Assembly: GCA_007922225.1 (NCBI GenBank)
Contig: ML679946.1
Location: 96,230,759 to 96,294,758, forward strand
Direction of reading: 5' to 3'
From: Emydura subglobosa
Lineage: Eukaryota > Chordata > Testudines > Chelidae
Length of the DNA stretch: 64,000 nt
In this document: in pieces, positions 22,785-33,720 of the stretch
Layout of the letters: each line of letters begins with the position of its first letter
Position numbering within the stretch: the first letter of the stretch is position 1
The notes under the pieces: model-generated
What the model was told of the DNA's origin: nothing
What the model saw: the letters and a program-made list of their open reading frames with translations, nothing else
The model's database searches: none
Program-made: the position numbers and the translations under genes

Positions 22785-22900
22785 CAAAATAAATATTAAC
22801 ACTATTAATATAGTGCCATGAGTAAACACCATGCTGTACAAAAGCATATATTGTGCTAAACTGATAACAAGCCTGCTCCTGCTGTGAAGAACTTACTCTG
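22785..22900 (-). mobile_element. SINE/L2-type tail, antisense
   Basis: CCATGCTGTACAAAAGCATA, then CAAGCCTGCTCCTGCTGTGA and AGAACTTACTCTGTAAAGAT form the reverse complement of the tail seen at 18778. Confidence 0.7.
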
Positions 22901-24035
22901 TAAAGATAAGAGCAGCACAGAACAAACACAGGGAGGCATTTGGGAACAGTATCTGAACTATTTCACCCAACAGATGGATTCCTTGGAAAAGTTTTTAGGA
23001 AGGTCAGGAACCTTTTTCTTAGGAAGACATGAGAAGGCATTGTGGGTCATAGTCTTAGCCGATGCAAATAAACAGGTCCATTGGCATCAGTGGTTCTCAC
23101 TCAGCTGGTGGAGATAAACTTATTTGCACCATCTGGGGATCTATGTTGGGAGCAGATGGAGGAGACAACGGCAGGTGTTCAATCAAGAGAAATGTAAGGA
23201 ATGGGATAGCAGATATAACCCAGCGGCTGTGTTGTGTCCCTGATCCACAAAGAATAGGAATCTGTTACAGCCACAGCTACAGAGGCTGACTGTTCAAATC
23301 AAGCTGTGGAGGTCCCTGTTTCAATCATCAGTGTCAGCCAAGCTGGAAACCAACACAAAGTTATAGGCAGGGGGTAGAGATAAAATATTATTAACCACAA
23401 TTGCATCTCTGCTCTATCAGCCTCTGAAGAGAGTGGCCGTTCCAAGTCTCTCTCTGTCCATCTTTGGTTCTAGCACAGCGCTAATTCTAATCCTGAACTG
23501 CGGCTGAGTGCTTTCTGCATAGCTTAGAAACATACAGACAGATGTTGCTGGGTTTTAACAATTTTTAAAATAATCTTTGGTGTTGACACTACAATGATAA
23601 GGTCAGTAGAAGAACCTGAATCAAGTAGCCCGGGGGGGAGATGGCTTGCTTGACCCATGAAACTTTTTAATGTTACATAAACATTCCCATTCTGCAGCGT
23701 GACAAACCTGAGACCTCAAACTTTACGTGAAATATGAGAGATTATGAGCCTAGACTAGCCAATAACCTGGTCAGGGAATTCACATAGGATGTGAGAGATT
23801 TATGTTCAAGGCCCTGCTCTGCCACTCTCCTCCATAGGTGAGTGTCTATGCCGGATGGATCTCACTCAGTCTCTCCTGTTGGAATTGTTCCACTTTTGTG
23901 TAAATATTCGTTGGAGCAGGGACTTGCATCTGGATCTCCCACATGCTAGGTGAGTGTCCTAACCCTCAGGTTATTCCATAGTAGGTCTCTTGGGCTTTCA
24001 CGAGAAATTCCATCCTGGATCTGAGAAACACTTCC
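22901..24035. other. Mostly unassigned; antisense tRNA-head-like sequence at 23910-23985
   Basis: GGAGCAGGGACTTGCATCTG, then ATCTCCCACATGCTAGGTGA and GTGTCCTAACC resemble the reverse complement of a SINE tRNA head ('gaacc...ctcccac...cctaaccac'). The rest is unassigned. A CAGTGGTTCTCAC word at 23088-23100 looks like a hAT terminus, but no partner terminus is found. Confidence 0.35.
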
Positions 24036-24039
24036 TGAT

Positions 24040-24140
24040 GAATGTTTAATTGAAACTGGCACATTCACGTGAAACGTTTGTTTTGACAAATCGGCATTTT
24101 CCTACCAAAAAAAGTTTAATCAAAAAATTCCTGACCAGCT
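24040..24140. repeat. AT-rich 'AAATTTTG' dispersed repeat, short copy
   Basis: GTGAAACGTTTGTTTTGACA, TTTTCCTACCAAAAAAAG and AAAAAATTCCTGACCAGCTG match the wording of the 25170-25425 copy, including a terminal CAGCT word. Confidence 0.5.
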
Positions 24141-24269
24141 GTATTCATAAGCAATCTTATGGTAGCAAGGCAATGTACAGGAACAATAGGTTGAAAAGCT
24201 ATTTAAGGAGACGGACTTGCATTTTGGCATCCATGTGATTATTATAAGTGCTCTGTTTTAAGCTTGAAA

Positions 24270-24372
24270 GTTTGTCTCTCCCCAACAGAAGTTGATCCAA
24301 TAGAAGATATTATTTCACTCACCTTCTCTGTCTAATATCCTGAAACTAACATGGCTACAGAAACACTGAATA
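24270..24372 (+). mobile_element. 3' end of a dispersed family (sense copy; see 28770-29262)
   Basis: CCCCAACAGAAGTTGATCCA, ATAGAAGATATTATTTCAC, CTCTGTCTAATATCCTG and AACTAACATGGCTACAGAAA make up the end of the family. The reverse complement of the CCAACAGAAGTTG...CCAAT part opens the longer antisense copy at about 28812-28838. Short and diverged, but the order of words is the same. Confidence 0.65.
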
Positions 24373-25034
24373 GGTTTAATAAAACCAACAGTTTGAGATT
24401 CTGAATTCCTTTGGAATTGATGCTTGCCAGAAACCCAAGATTACTGTTAATTAGTTTGTGGTTAATGCATTTATATATACAGTGCACTGTCCTTTCGCTG
24501 GGAGAAGAGATGAGCTGACATCCCAGTCTTCAAGCTTGAGGCCAAACCACCAGTCGGGGGATGGGTGTCACTTACTAAATGTTCAGTCGCCATCAGATTG
24601 TGCTTTGCCTGCTAAATGAACTGACAGCAGCTTCCCTGGTTCACAATAGCTTTGTCACTTTAAATATTCATTAAATAGCCAACATTTCATTCCTTATTCA
24701 CTGCATTACTTTGTTATACTGTGTCATGCAACGCAACAAACTGGTTTGGTGAAGTGATGTCTGCTGACCACTGAAAACAGCATGCAGTGTGCATGGAAGC
24801 GGCTCAGTCCTGCTTCTACTAAGTCAATGGCAAAACTCCCATTTGCTTCAATGAGAACAAGACTGAGCCCTAATTATTGTCTAGGAGAGAGAGGCCTTCA
24901 ATCTCATTTGTCTTCCCAAAGAGAAACAATAATTCCAATATGAGTGAATTTATCTGCTGCTATTATCAAAGCTTTGCAAGAGGTTGGGATGAGCTGTTCG
25001 GGTCACCTGTCCTTCCTGGATTAAGGTATAATTA
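24373..25034. other. Unassigned DNA with a short palindromic repeat at 24795-24875
   Basis: GGCTCAGTCCTGCTTCTACT at about 24800 pairs with CAAGACTGAGCCC at about 24860, around a CAATGGCAAAACTCCCATTT centre. It is one of several fossil palindromes in the window. The rest is unassigned. Confidence 0.45.
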
Positions 25035-25145
25035 AATCCAGTACAGGAGCAGAGGAATTGCCATCCCAGATCAAACCGGTAGTCCATCTAGTCCAGTCTC
25101 TGGCAATGAGCCGTATCAATTGCTTCTGAGGAAGGTGCAAGAAAC
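25035..25145 (-). mobile_element. CR1 3' UTR fragment, antisense
   Basis: AGATCAAACCGGTAGTCCAT, CTAGTCCAGTCTCTGGCAAT and TTGCTTCTGAGGAAGGTGCA form the reverse complement of the common CR1 3' end ('ggactagatggaccattggtctga'). Confidence 0.8.
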
Positions 25146-25169
25146 CCCAAAATGGTCCATCATCGAGCT

Positions 25170-25425
25170 GTTCAGAAATGGTATATTGTGTGGAAAAATT
25201 TGAAAGCAATGAAACTTTTACATTTTTTTCCTCAAAATATTTCACAGAAGTGTTCTGCTTTTTCTTTAAGACACGCAAGCATTTGTAGGTTTTAGAAAAC
25301 CAAAAGCTGTTTAATTTTTGTGTTGAATCAAAAAATGGAAAATTTCATAAAAGGCTTTTCCACAAAAAAGGCCATTTTTCATCAAATTTTGACTGAATAT
25401 TTTTGATTAGCTCTAGTCTGTTAGA
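25170..25425. repeat. AT-rich 'AAATTTTG' dispersed repeat
   Basis: The words are CTCAAAATATTTCACAGAAG, GGAAAATTTCATAAAAGGC, CCATTTTTCATCAAATTTTG and, at the end, TTGATTAGCTCTAG. It is the best preserved edge of the family, with a GCTCTAG end also echoed in the 11630-12012 copy. Confidence 0.55.
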
Positions 25426-26259
25426 AAGAATTTCCCCCTAGAAAGTTATTCTATAACTCCCCTCCCTGTCAGTAGATCTTAAGGGATGTAGAAGCACCAA
25501 CATTGCCTCTAGTGAGAAAAGATCTTCTTTTGATCCAGGAGGAGGGTAAAGGGCACAAATCTGGAGCGGGAAGACAGGTTGTCCTAAGAATGAGGTGGCT
25601 GCTAGAGCTGCATTAGAATTACTACCACTGCCTCATTCGTTTGCCCTTGCAAAAGTGTTATTTTTAATTGGAAACAGCACTTCTGAATCTCCTCATCCGG
25701 TTAATTATACAGGCCCATTGTCATGAGCTAGCAGCCAGCATAATGTATTCATGGTGCATTGTGTGCACTCCAGCTTCATGCTTAGTTCAGTACTTTCTTT
25801 GGATGTGGAGTGTAACTGTAATAGTGTATTGAATACCCTATCTGTTCAGATGAATAGATAAGGTATGTAAGTGATGAAAATGAGGACACTTGTGAGACAT
25901 ACCGGGGTGACCTCGGTGTTGAAGCTGACTTTTTGTCTTGAAACGCTCTTGATGAAGGTACCTCCCTGTAGCTGCTGATTCCTGATTCTGCCTCAAAGGA
26001 GAAGGGAATTGGAGGAGAGAAAAAGGGGTGTTGAATATTCAGCCCAACAGGACGTGAATGACACTCCTCCTTTGACAGATGCTGAAATTGCTTGCAATTT
26101 GATTCACCCCAGGGAGGCTTCTGTGCCTAATTTGTTCCTTTTTTAATCCACTCATGCAGTTTGATTTCTGGTTATCAGCGCAGCAGTGAAGGCAGGCAGG
26201 CATTCCTATTGCATAGGGACAGTGTTTCACAGTCTACGCTGTACCAGTTTTGTGGATGA
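25426..26259. other. Unassigned DNA
   Basis: No gene or family is recognised. Confidence 0.4.
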
Positions 26260-26480
26260 AGAGAGAGGACTTCTGGGCAAAATCATCAAATGTGGGTGCC
26301 CTAAAGTTGAGCCAGTTTAAAAATCAGGCCTTTGATCTAGGTACCTAAATTTGGAAGTTAGGTACCTTAGCACCTCTGAACACCTCGAGGAGTTGCTGAT
26401 ACTTGGCACCTGTGAAGAACAGGTCATTTATTGCAAGGTCTAACTTTAGGCACCCGAGTTTGACAAGTTGACCAGAGTCT
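26260..26480. repeat. Short fossil repeat of the 'aggcacctaaa / cagcacctctgaa' type
   Basis: GGCCTTTGATCTAGGTACCT, AAATTTGGAAGTTAGGTACC, TTAGCACCTCTGAACACCTC and TTTAGGCACCCGAGTTTG are variants of a palindromic reptilian repeat. Related scraps lie at 29350-29465 and 41796-41925. Confidence 0.5.
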
Positions 26481-27509
26481 CCAGAGTCAGCCAGTGCTCC
26501 TTCACGAGCATTAAATTCACACACAATTGAAAAAAGAAACCCATGAAATTGACTGTCTTCAGTCCCTTTTTGCAGTGGCCCATAGCAACATCCTCTCTGG
26601 GTCATTGATTAAATATGCTGAGTTGAGTCTTGCTCCCCGCTTCTCATTCACACATCTGATCATGTTCAGCCCCCCCCCCCACAAAAGGCAGCCTCAACCA
26701 CTCTCCCAGATTGTAATGTAACAAAACATTTAAACAAAGATTAAAATAGACAAACTTCCTGATCAATTTGTGTGGTAGCCGTTGCCTTCCTGAACCTTTC
26801 CTTTTCCATCTCTTGCTGTGTGTCACACACCCTGGTGCAGACAGTACAATCTAATGGTTGGAACAGAAGTCTGGCCTAGCGGTCGGGGGACAAGCCAACA
26901 ATCAGAGCCAGGAGCTCTGAGGAAGGTCAGGACTAGGGTTGGAGCAAGGGACACTTCAGATAGCAGATCTGGCACAGATGCAGATATGGAATACTTTGAG
27001 CAGTCACTGTGCTGCTATTGCTACAAGGCTTAAATGGTGATCTGTTGGCCCTTCTGCCCAGTCAGGGAGCACAGGCACTTAATGAGGGTTTATTGGGCCT
27101 AGCTGAGCTCATTGGGTTGCCAAGCAACCCCACCCAGAGCTAGCTGAGTTCCTGACACTGCCTTGACTAATTGCTCAGGGGATTCCAAATGCATCTCCAT
27201 GCCTTTTATTACATGCTGCCCCTAGAATGCTCTATTGTTTCTTCTATGGCCCGATCCAAGGCCCATGGAAGTCAGCCAAAACATTCACATTGACTTCAAT
27301 ACTCAGATCAAGTTCTCAGGTCCCGCTTGAAAACTCATCTATAGCAAAATACTCCCAACAAAGAAATTGAGAATTTTCATTATCTTGTATTATCTCCTAC
27401 ATATTAAAACCCTGATATAACTGATCCATTGTGAAGTGCATATATAGCTAAACTGTATTAATAGTATGCCTCATCTTTCCATGTCATGTCTCCCCTTGGC
27501 TCCTAGCCA
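26481..27509. other. Unassigned DNA
   Basis: A short C-run lies at about 26670-26680. Positions 27260-27330 (GGCCCATGGAAGTCAGCC, CACATTGACTTCAATACTC) contain another palindrome-family core. Otherwise nothing is recognised. Confidence 0.4.
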
Positions 27510-27595
27510 CCCTATTTGGTCAAATTCAGATTGTATCTTTTGGGCCCGCGTCTCTTGTTTCTACATCCCCTGTGCAGCACCTAGCATGCTATAGA
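27510..27595 (+). mobile_element. SINE/L2-type tail fragment
   Basis: AGATTGTATCTTTTGGGCCC, then TGTGCAGCACCTAGCATG, is a decayed sense tail of the SINE family. Confidence 0.55.
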
Positions 27596-28019
27596 ATAAC
27601 AAATGGTCGTACAAGCAGTGAAGTGCATGTGTGGACTCTGAATGGACTTCTATTGAAGTCAGTATTGGGTGTTACTGTTTGCTGGGTTGAGCAGGCAGAG
27701 ATCTGCCACTTTTGATGAAGTCAGGCTGGGCAATTGCAAGACAGTAGGTTGGAGGTAGAACAGGGACTTCAATCAAGATGTTCTAAGTTAGCACCCTAAT
27801 CACTGCACCAGATTTTTTTTTCTCCCCTCCTCAACTGGCAACTTATAGTTTCCCAGACTGCTGCCTTAACCTCTGTGACATGGGGCCTGTCCTGGTACAG
27901 TGAGAAGGGTGGTTCAGGTGGAGAAGCAACAAGCCACCAAGGAAACCATGATGCAACACGATTTGAGCCTCCCACCCTCTCTTTTTCTAGACTGCTACCC
28001 TAACCTCTGCACTATGGGG
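27596..28019. other. Unassigned, with a diverged internal duplication
   Basis: AGACTGCTGCCTTAACCTCTG followed by ATGGGGCCTG (about 27856-27887) recurs as AGACTGCTACCCTAACCTCT plus ATGGGGCCTG (about 27992-28023), roughly 140 bases downstream. The words resemble an antisense SINE tRNA head (as in 'taaccac...gcac'), so these may be two SINE scraps. A T-run lies at about 27812. Confidence 0.4.
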
Positions 28020-28565
28020 CCTGGCGCCTGCTATAGTCCCGCTAGAAGGCAGGCTTACCCCTAACATGATAAAGGCCCTTTTCCCGATAAGCTGAGACAA
28101 GGCTACCTCAGGTCAATTAGGGACCCTGGAGTCCAATTAAGGGCTGCCTGAGACCTTTAAAAACCCCTCCTCTTGTAAGCAGAGAGAAGCTGCTGGCAGG
28201 CTAGTGGTAGTAGGGACCTAGGCCCCTGTAGGTTGGTCTACCTCCTACAGGGGAAACAATCAAAACTGAGTGCCTGTTTAGGGGAAGAGCTGATACCATG
28301 GGGCCCACAATAGGGTAACTCCCCCTAAGAAGGGGGTAGAAAGGTATTTCCCTTTGTTTTTGTGTTTTATAAATTGGTTTCTTTTTGTTTAGTGGAGGTG
28401 CACTCCTTGGGTCTGCCTTGCGGCCTATCTTGAAGATAGTGATAAGGAAACACAGAGGGTGAAGACAAACAGTGTCTAGAGTGGGGCTGATTTACCTTAA
28501 GCCCCACCACTGCTGGTCCAGCGAGACAGAGGAGGTACCTTGCTGCAAAAGGTTTGTCTGTAAAA
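28020..28565 (+). mobile_element. LTR-like element (Gypsy or ERV type)
   Basis: It begins CTGGCGCCTGCTATAGTCCC. GATAAGCTGAGACAAGGCTA, CCTCAGGTCAATTAGGGACC and CTTTAAAAACCCCTCCTC (promoter-like, TTTAAAA at about 28157) follow. After these come AGAGAAGCTGCTGGCAGGCT and a later CCACCACTGCTGGTCCAGCG. The order suits an LTR with a TATA-like box and R/U5 downstream. Termini and target duplication are not resolved. Confidence 0.5.
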
Positions 28566-28769
28566 AGACTATGTATATTTCTGGGGCTATATAAATACAA
28601 TTCTGAGCCATGATATGCTATAACACATGTATATGCCAGAATAGAAGAATATTTTGCAATAATGCACCCTTGATTTTTTTTCATTTGTGTTTGCAAATTA
28701 GTATATCAGCAAACAAAAACTGATGATTCACCAGGGGCTTCTGAGCCTTTACTGAATACTATTGATGTA

Positions 28770-29262
28770 TTCTGTAATTATAGGGTGTTTGTTTACCTAG
28801 AGAGAGTATTTTTATTGGACCAACTTCTGTTGGTGAAAGAGTCAAGCTTTCATGTTACACAGAGCTCTTCTTCAGGCCTGGGAAAAGTATTCCGTGTCAC
28901 AGCTAAATACAACCTGAAACAGATTGTTTATCATGAATTGCTAACACACAATTTAAGGGACCCTTCAATGTGAAGTGGCCCCTGCAGTCATAGGACAAAA
29001 AGGAGGGCTCGGGGGTTAAATATCTCTGTAATAAGCCATAGATCCAGTGTCTTTATTAAGCTCATGATTTGTTGTATAGCAAAGTTATGAATTTACACTC
29101 CTAGGCTCATGTTTTGAAGGTGTTGTGCATGTTTCCTTTGAGGACAGGGACTGAAAGGTCAGATCTGGAGTGATGGTTCTAGGAAAAGTCTTTACAGGTG
29201 ATAGGGTGTATTTGTCTTTATTGTTTTTCTGTGAGTCCAGCATTAGCACCTTTTCACAGCAG
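28770..29262 (-). mobile_element. Dispersed element with a possible protein-coding remnant (antisense copy)
   Basis: The plus strand reads TATTTTTATTGGACCAACTT, CTGTTGGTGAAAGAGTCAAG, CACAGAGCTCTTCTTCAGG and GATTGTTTATCATGAATTGC, and continues past CTTTATTAAGCTCATGATTT to GGTGTTGTGCATGTTTCCTT. Read on minus, about 29160-29020 gives VPVLKGNMHNTFKT, then (frame-shifted) LNKDTGSMAYYRDI and a stop. The V-L-K-G-N ... K/E-K-F-I ... G-x-M-x-Y-Y order resembles the C-terminus of proteins in a transposon family with a GIY-YIG-type nuclease (Penelope-like is one option). That is inference from memory of the pattern and needs a search. The sense copy of the 3' end is at 24270. Confidence 0.55.
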
Positions 29263-30119
29263 CTATCATCAGCATATGTGCGGGATATAGTTTCTTTTAA
29301 TATTTTTATGGAACCAGATTTTTTTAAGAGTCTCCACCTACGAGTATAGTCAGATTTTTTTCAAAGGTGTTCAGCACCCAGCAGCTGATGCCAAAGGGAG
29401 CTAAACATTTTTTGAAAATCTGGCCACTTCATTTAGGTGCGTAAATGGGAGCTGTTCAGTGTGAAGTTTTTCCTGCCAATCAGATCCGTGTTGTAAATGG
29501 TAGGGAAAGGGCAGAGTTTTTCATGATTGCCTGGTTATGCTATGGTCCTGTACCTTGTAATGTCCTAAAAACTGCTATTTTGATATTCTGAGTTGTGCAA
29601 GTGTCTCTGCATGCACTGAGGTGACACAGAACAAGGTATTCAGATGTCCCAATGATAAGCAGAATAGAAGAATCTAAATAGGAGAGAATCCTGTCTTGAT
29701 TGTCTTATGCTAACCTAAAATAAAGCTATTTTAGCCCTTCCTGCCCAAAAGGCAAAAAAAGGTGTGAACAGTAAGGACCATGTCTACACCAGGTGAGGAT
29801 CTGGCCCAATGGCATTGAACAAAGTTGTCTGAATGGGGAATTCTTTTCATGAAGATAAGTGAGTGTGGGATGCTCCATCAATATCCTAGCTGAAGGGAAA
29901 TTTCAATATAATATTGTCATACAAACTCTCTCCCTTCATACACTTTATAGAATCTTACTGTAAATAATGTAATTACTGAGTTAACTAATAAATAATAGCA
30001 GAGGGAGAGAGAGAGAGAAATACAAAAATAATGTATATTCAGAGCAGATTTGAAGATGAGGATTCAATGAGGCAGCCTGTTCTGAACAGCAGAAGCTGTA
30101 GCAAAGACACTCACAATCT
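29263..30119. other. Mostly unassigned
   Basis: Positions 29350-29465 (CAAAGGTGTTCAGCACCCAG, GAAAATCTGGCC, CATTTAGGTGCGTAAATGGG) belong to the fossil 'cagcacctctgaa' family. (GA)n lies at 30001-30018. The rest is unassigned. Confidence 0.4.
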
Positions 30120-30420
30120 CAGGTCTGGAAGCGGGAATGTCTATACTGACAGTGGTACCGTTGGTGCCGCCAGATCAATTCTGCGGGATTGATTGAGCAG
30201 CAGTGGAGACCCGCTCAATCCATTTGGAAGTCAACTGCATTAATCCACCCCTGCAAAAAGATTAACACTGTGTCAATGGGAGGTCATTTCCCATTGGCAC
30301 AGCATAGTGGGGATACCACAATAAATAGAAGTTAGGAAGTCAACGGCATATCTTCTGTCGGTGGCGTATCTCCCATCGACTGCCACCGAATTTCGCTGGC
30401 AGTGTAGACCAAACCTGTGA
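30120..30420. mobile_element. MITE-like DNA transposon
   Basis: The element has inverted ends of the 'tgtctacactg' type: AATGTCTATACTGACAGTGG at about 30138-30157 and CTGGCAGTGTAGACC at about 30396-30410. The interior shows GATCAATTCTGCGGGATTGA, TCGGTGGCGTATCTCCCATC and other lightly palindromic words. No coding frame is seen. A related copy lies at 41926-42480. Confidence 0.6.
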
Positions 30421-30705
30421 ACGACAGCATGGCAGTGGCTGCTATGTGAGTGGAGGGAGAGCATGAGGACTAGAGCAAGCAGTTTTACAAGTGGCTGGCA
30501 TGTAGATGGTGAAGTCCATTATGATCAGGTTTTGGAATTGAATGGGCAGGCCATGAAGTTGTTGAAGGGCAAGAGGTGCTGTGGGTCTGTGAGCCTGAGG
30601 TTTTCTTTGATTTGGTTACTCTGTGTATTTCCCAAGGCAATATGCATGGGGATGCAGTCTCCAGTTTAAGACTGGATGCATTACTGGAAGATATGCTTTA
30701 GCCAA

Positions 30706-30895
30706 ACATCAGTTATTGGGCTCAATACAGGAGTAACTGAGTGAAATTCTATGGCCTGTGATATGCAGGAGGTCAGACAAGATAATATGATGGTCTGCTG
30801 TGGCCTTAAAGGCTATTACTGGGCTATTACTGGGCTAGATGGACCATTGGCCTGATCTAGTATGGTCATTATGTATTTCTTTAAGAATGAGAAAT
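30706..30895 (+). mobile_element. Two CR1 3'-terminal fragments in tandem
   Basis: The first (about 30706-30815) shows GAAATTCTATGGCCTGTGAT and CAGGAGGTCAGACAAGATAA. The second (about 30835-30895) shows GGGCTAGATGGACCATTGGC, then CTGATCTAGTATGGTCATTA. The 3' ends are of two different CR1 subfamilies, both in the plus orientation. Confidence 0.75.
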
Positions 30896-31022
30896 GTATT
30901 ATGCTAACTAAATTATACATATAGGAAGAACCGCTAGGTATATTTATGAAATAAGTATAAATTCTTTACTTCTGAATAATGACAAATATACCTAGTAGAG
31001 TGCAGCTCCATCGCTAATAAGG

Positions 31023-31358
31023 CAGTGGTTCTCAAACTTATTTGATCACACCCTCCTCCCCACTTCTTTGTCTGTAGTAGGTTATGCCCTGCTCCTGCCA
31101 CATAAGTACATATACGGCCACCCAGTTCTGAAGGCAGAGTGGAGAGCAGCGGCTGCTGGACGGGTGCCCAGCTCTGATGGTAGTGCCACCACTGCTGGCG
31201 GCACCAAAGTGGCAAACTAAGGGTGGCAATGCCTACAATGCCACCCAGACTTCTCCACTGGTGCTGGAGGCGGCACTGCCTTTAGAGTTGCTTCTCACAA
31301 CACTTCCCCCCCTCCCCCCCCAGAATACATTCCATGCCTCCCGGTTTGAAAACCTCTG
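31023..31358. mobile_element. Non-autonomous hAT element
   Basis: It starts CAGTGGTTCTCAAAC and ends GTTTGAAAACCTCTG. The reverse complement of the end is CAGAGGTTTTCAAAC, so the two termini are inverted repeats of the Charlie/hAT type. Length is 336 bases. The interior is G/C-rich and non-coding. An exact 8-bp target duplication is not visible (at best 5 of 8 in a shifted register), so the insertion is old or the ends are slightly eroded. Confidence 0.75.
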
Positions 31359-31480
31359 CTCTTATGGGGTGGGTAGGGTGTAGAGATGTGTATTTTTTGT
31401 TTGTTTGGCTTTTTTGCCTGTTGATACATCTCTAAAATAGGAACAAAATTTAAAATGTTGAAAATAGAAAGCATCAATAT

Positions 31481-31895
31481 TATTTACTTAAGAATGGCCA
31501 TATTAGATCAGACCAATGGTCCATCTAGCCCTGTATCCTGTCTTCCAATAGTGGCCAATGCCAGGTGCTTCAGAGGAAATGAACAAAACCCATAATAATC
31601 AGGTAATACGTTCCCTGTCGCCCATTCCCAGCTTCTGGCAAACAGAGACTAGGGATGCTTCAGAGCATGGCTTTGCATCCCTACCCATCCTGGCTAATAG
31701 CATGGATGGATCTATCCTCCATGAACTTATCTAGTTCTTTTTTTAACCCTGTTATAGTCCTGGTCTTCACAACATCCTCTGGCAAAGAGTTCCACAGGAT
31801 GACTGTGCATTTGTTTGTTTTAAAACCTGATATCTATTAATTTCATTTGTTGACCCCTAGTTCTTGTGTTTATAAGAAAGAGTAAACTCAATAAT
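31481..31895 (-). mobile_element. CR1 3' end, antisense
   Basis: The plus strand reads ATGGCCATATTAGATCAGAC, CAATGGTCCATCTAGCCCTG, AGTTCTTTTTTTAACCCTGT, GGCAAAGAGTTCCACAGGAT and CTATTAATTTCATTTGTTGA. On minus this is the final part of CR1 ORF2 plus the 3' UTR (the RLDV... end, then GGGCTAGATGGACC). 5'-truncated and decayed. It abuts the decayed hAT transposase sequence. Confidence 0.88.
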
Positions 31896-31899
31896 TACT

Positions 31900-33720
31900 T
31901 GTAAACAAAAGGGAATGTTATCCACAGGGTTCAGAATTCTGAACTTTCACTATGATCGTCACGTACTTCATTATACTTAAGATTTGCATGAATTGGAACA
32001 AGTTTCTCAACTTTCACGTTAGCTTGTTTCTTGATTTTTGTGTGTATATTTCCAAACACTGACCAGTTTCTTTTACATGCCGCAGAAAATGGAGGAACCT
32101 GAAACAGAGGAGAAGCAAGAGGCGTCTGAGATTGTGTTGTACAAAGGCCTTACCACCATGTCGTAGCAGCAATATGCTGGGCAGATTATCAGCTTGCTCT
32201 CCTGGACCAAATACCTGAAGAGGTTCTGTATTTTGCAACATTTGTGAGTACTTTTCCAACATCTAGTCCTGAGTGTGTTGCTAGTTTGGTAATCCAGTCA
32301 AATGCCGTAACAACGCTATCATCATTAACAGTACTTCCTTTGAACATTGGATTTAAGAGGTTTGTAGCAGCATATATTGATTTGCAGCAAAATTCGTCCC
32401 ATCTACGAATAAAGTCCTTCACTTTTACTTCTTCCTGACTTGAGTGGAGATGCACTTAGATTCTCAAAAACAGTCGACATTATCTTGGCCATAAGTTGAG
32501 TAATGTCTGACAGAAGTGCTTTGTCTGATCCAGATTCAGTGATCGCAGAAGCAGCTGGCTGTAGAATCTTCAGAGTTCTGCAGGTGAACCCCAAAGATAT
32601 CCTCATCAGGCAGTGTGCCACACACTTTTAACTACTTCAAGATCTTCAGTTATCACCGTTTCTTGAAGAGCTGCTTTGTTTTAAGTGATCTCTCCACGCT
32701 TCCACATCTCGTTTTACTAGAAAGTTTTCAGTTTCCATTTTATTCTTACCATTCTTTTCTTCCTGATTCTTAGAGTGCAGATACAAGTAGTTTTCACATA
32801 TTTTATGACTTCCTTTGCTCTTTTATAGATCTCTTCCAATATGCCCAACTTCATGAAATCTGAAATCTTTTAAAAGCATTTAGGCCATGGGAAGCACATC
32901 CTATTGCAGTAATATGTGGATATTTGTCCATTATGATGTCTTATGCTGCTATCCTATTACTGGCAGTGTCATTCTGCAGAGCAAATACTTTGCTACTTCC
33001 AATCTTTTCTTTCACTACTAATATACTCTGCAATATCTGTTTTCTCCTGTATCAATGCTCTTGTGGAAAAAGATTCCTTCCCCCCTGTACATTTGTCCAC
33101 CCATCTGTAAATACTTCCAGAGAAAGTGCTTTGTGGTTTGTTTTTTTGTTTTTTGGGTCTTTTTTTGCACAGTTAGCATTACACATTCATATTCTGACTG
33201 TAGAAGAAGCTTTCTCAAAGAACATCTGCTAGGTAACTGGTACAATGGTCTTAACAGCTTAAACACTGCCTGCCAAGAACAGTTTTCAGTGATTGATAAT
33301 GGAATACCAGAAGAGAACAAGACTCTTGTGAGAATGTAGTCATTTTTTGTCAATATTCAGGTGTTGTCTATAAATGAAGGCATTGTTGGGAGTCTTTTGT
33401 ATATAGATGGTTCGGATGCCTGTTTTTCCTGACTTGAAGAGCTGAACTAGAGTGTACAGTATTTCCAGATGGTGAGGTAACAGAAGCAGAACTTCTGGAT
33501 CAAAAACATTTGTTTTTTGCTAATGTCATATACATTGCATTCTTCTTGACCTTCATTTCCACTCCTGAAGGATTTGTTTTTAATGTCTGCAGGACATTCA
33601 TGCATGCAAGGATATGTCTGGTCATCCTGGTGGCATTTGGAAATGCATATTTTATTTGGCTGTGTTTGCAAAATACAGGGATTTTTATTTGTCTGAATGA
33701 CTTTCAGCATGGAAATGCTT
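31900..33720 (-). pseudogene. hAT-superfamily transposase pseudogene
   Basis: Reading the minus strand 5' to 3' (33720 down to 31900), I see in order: a Cys/His-rich stretch at about 33640-33560 that could be a BED finger; LLRPLYQLPSRCSLRKLLLQ at about 33265-33205; a W-x-D-G-W-T-N-V-like part (DGWTNV) near 33100, where the hAT core begins; YPHITAIGCASHGLNAFKRF at about 32920-32860, a 'C-A-x-H-x-L-N' motif; a helical middle ending LNPMFKGS at about 32345; and the C-terminal dimerisation motif RNWSVFGNIHTKIKK at about 32075-32030. Many stops and frameshifts break it. In a live element this protein cuts and pastes DNA with 8-bp duplications. Terminal repeats belonging to this copy are not identified. 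Confidence 0.75.

Noticed and set aside
23088..23100. CAGTGGTTCTCAC as the start of a hAT element
   Set aside because: No inverted partner is found downstream within 1 kb, and no target duplication, so it may be chance.
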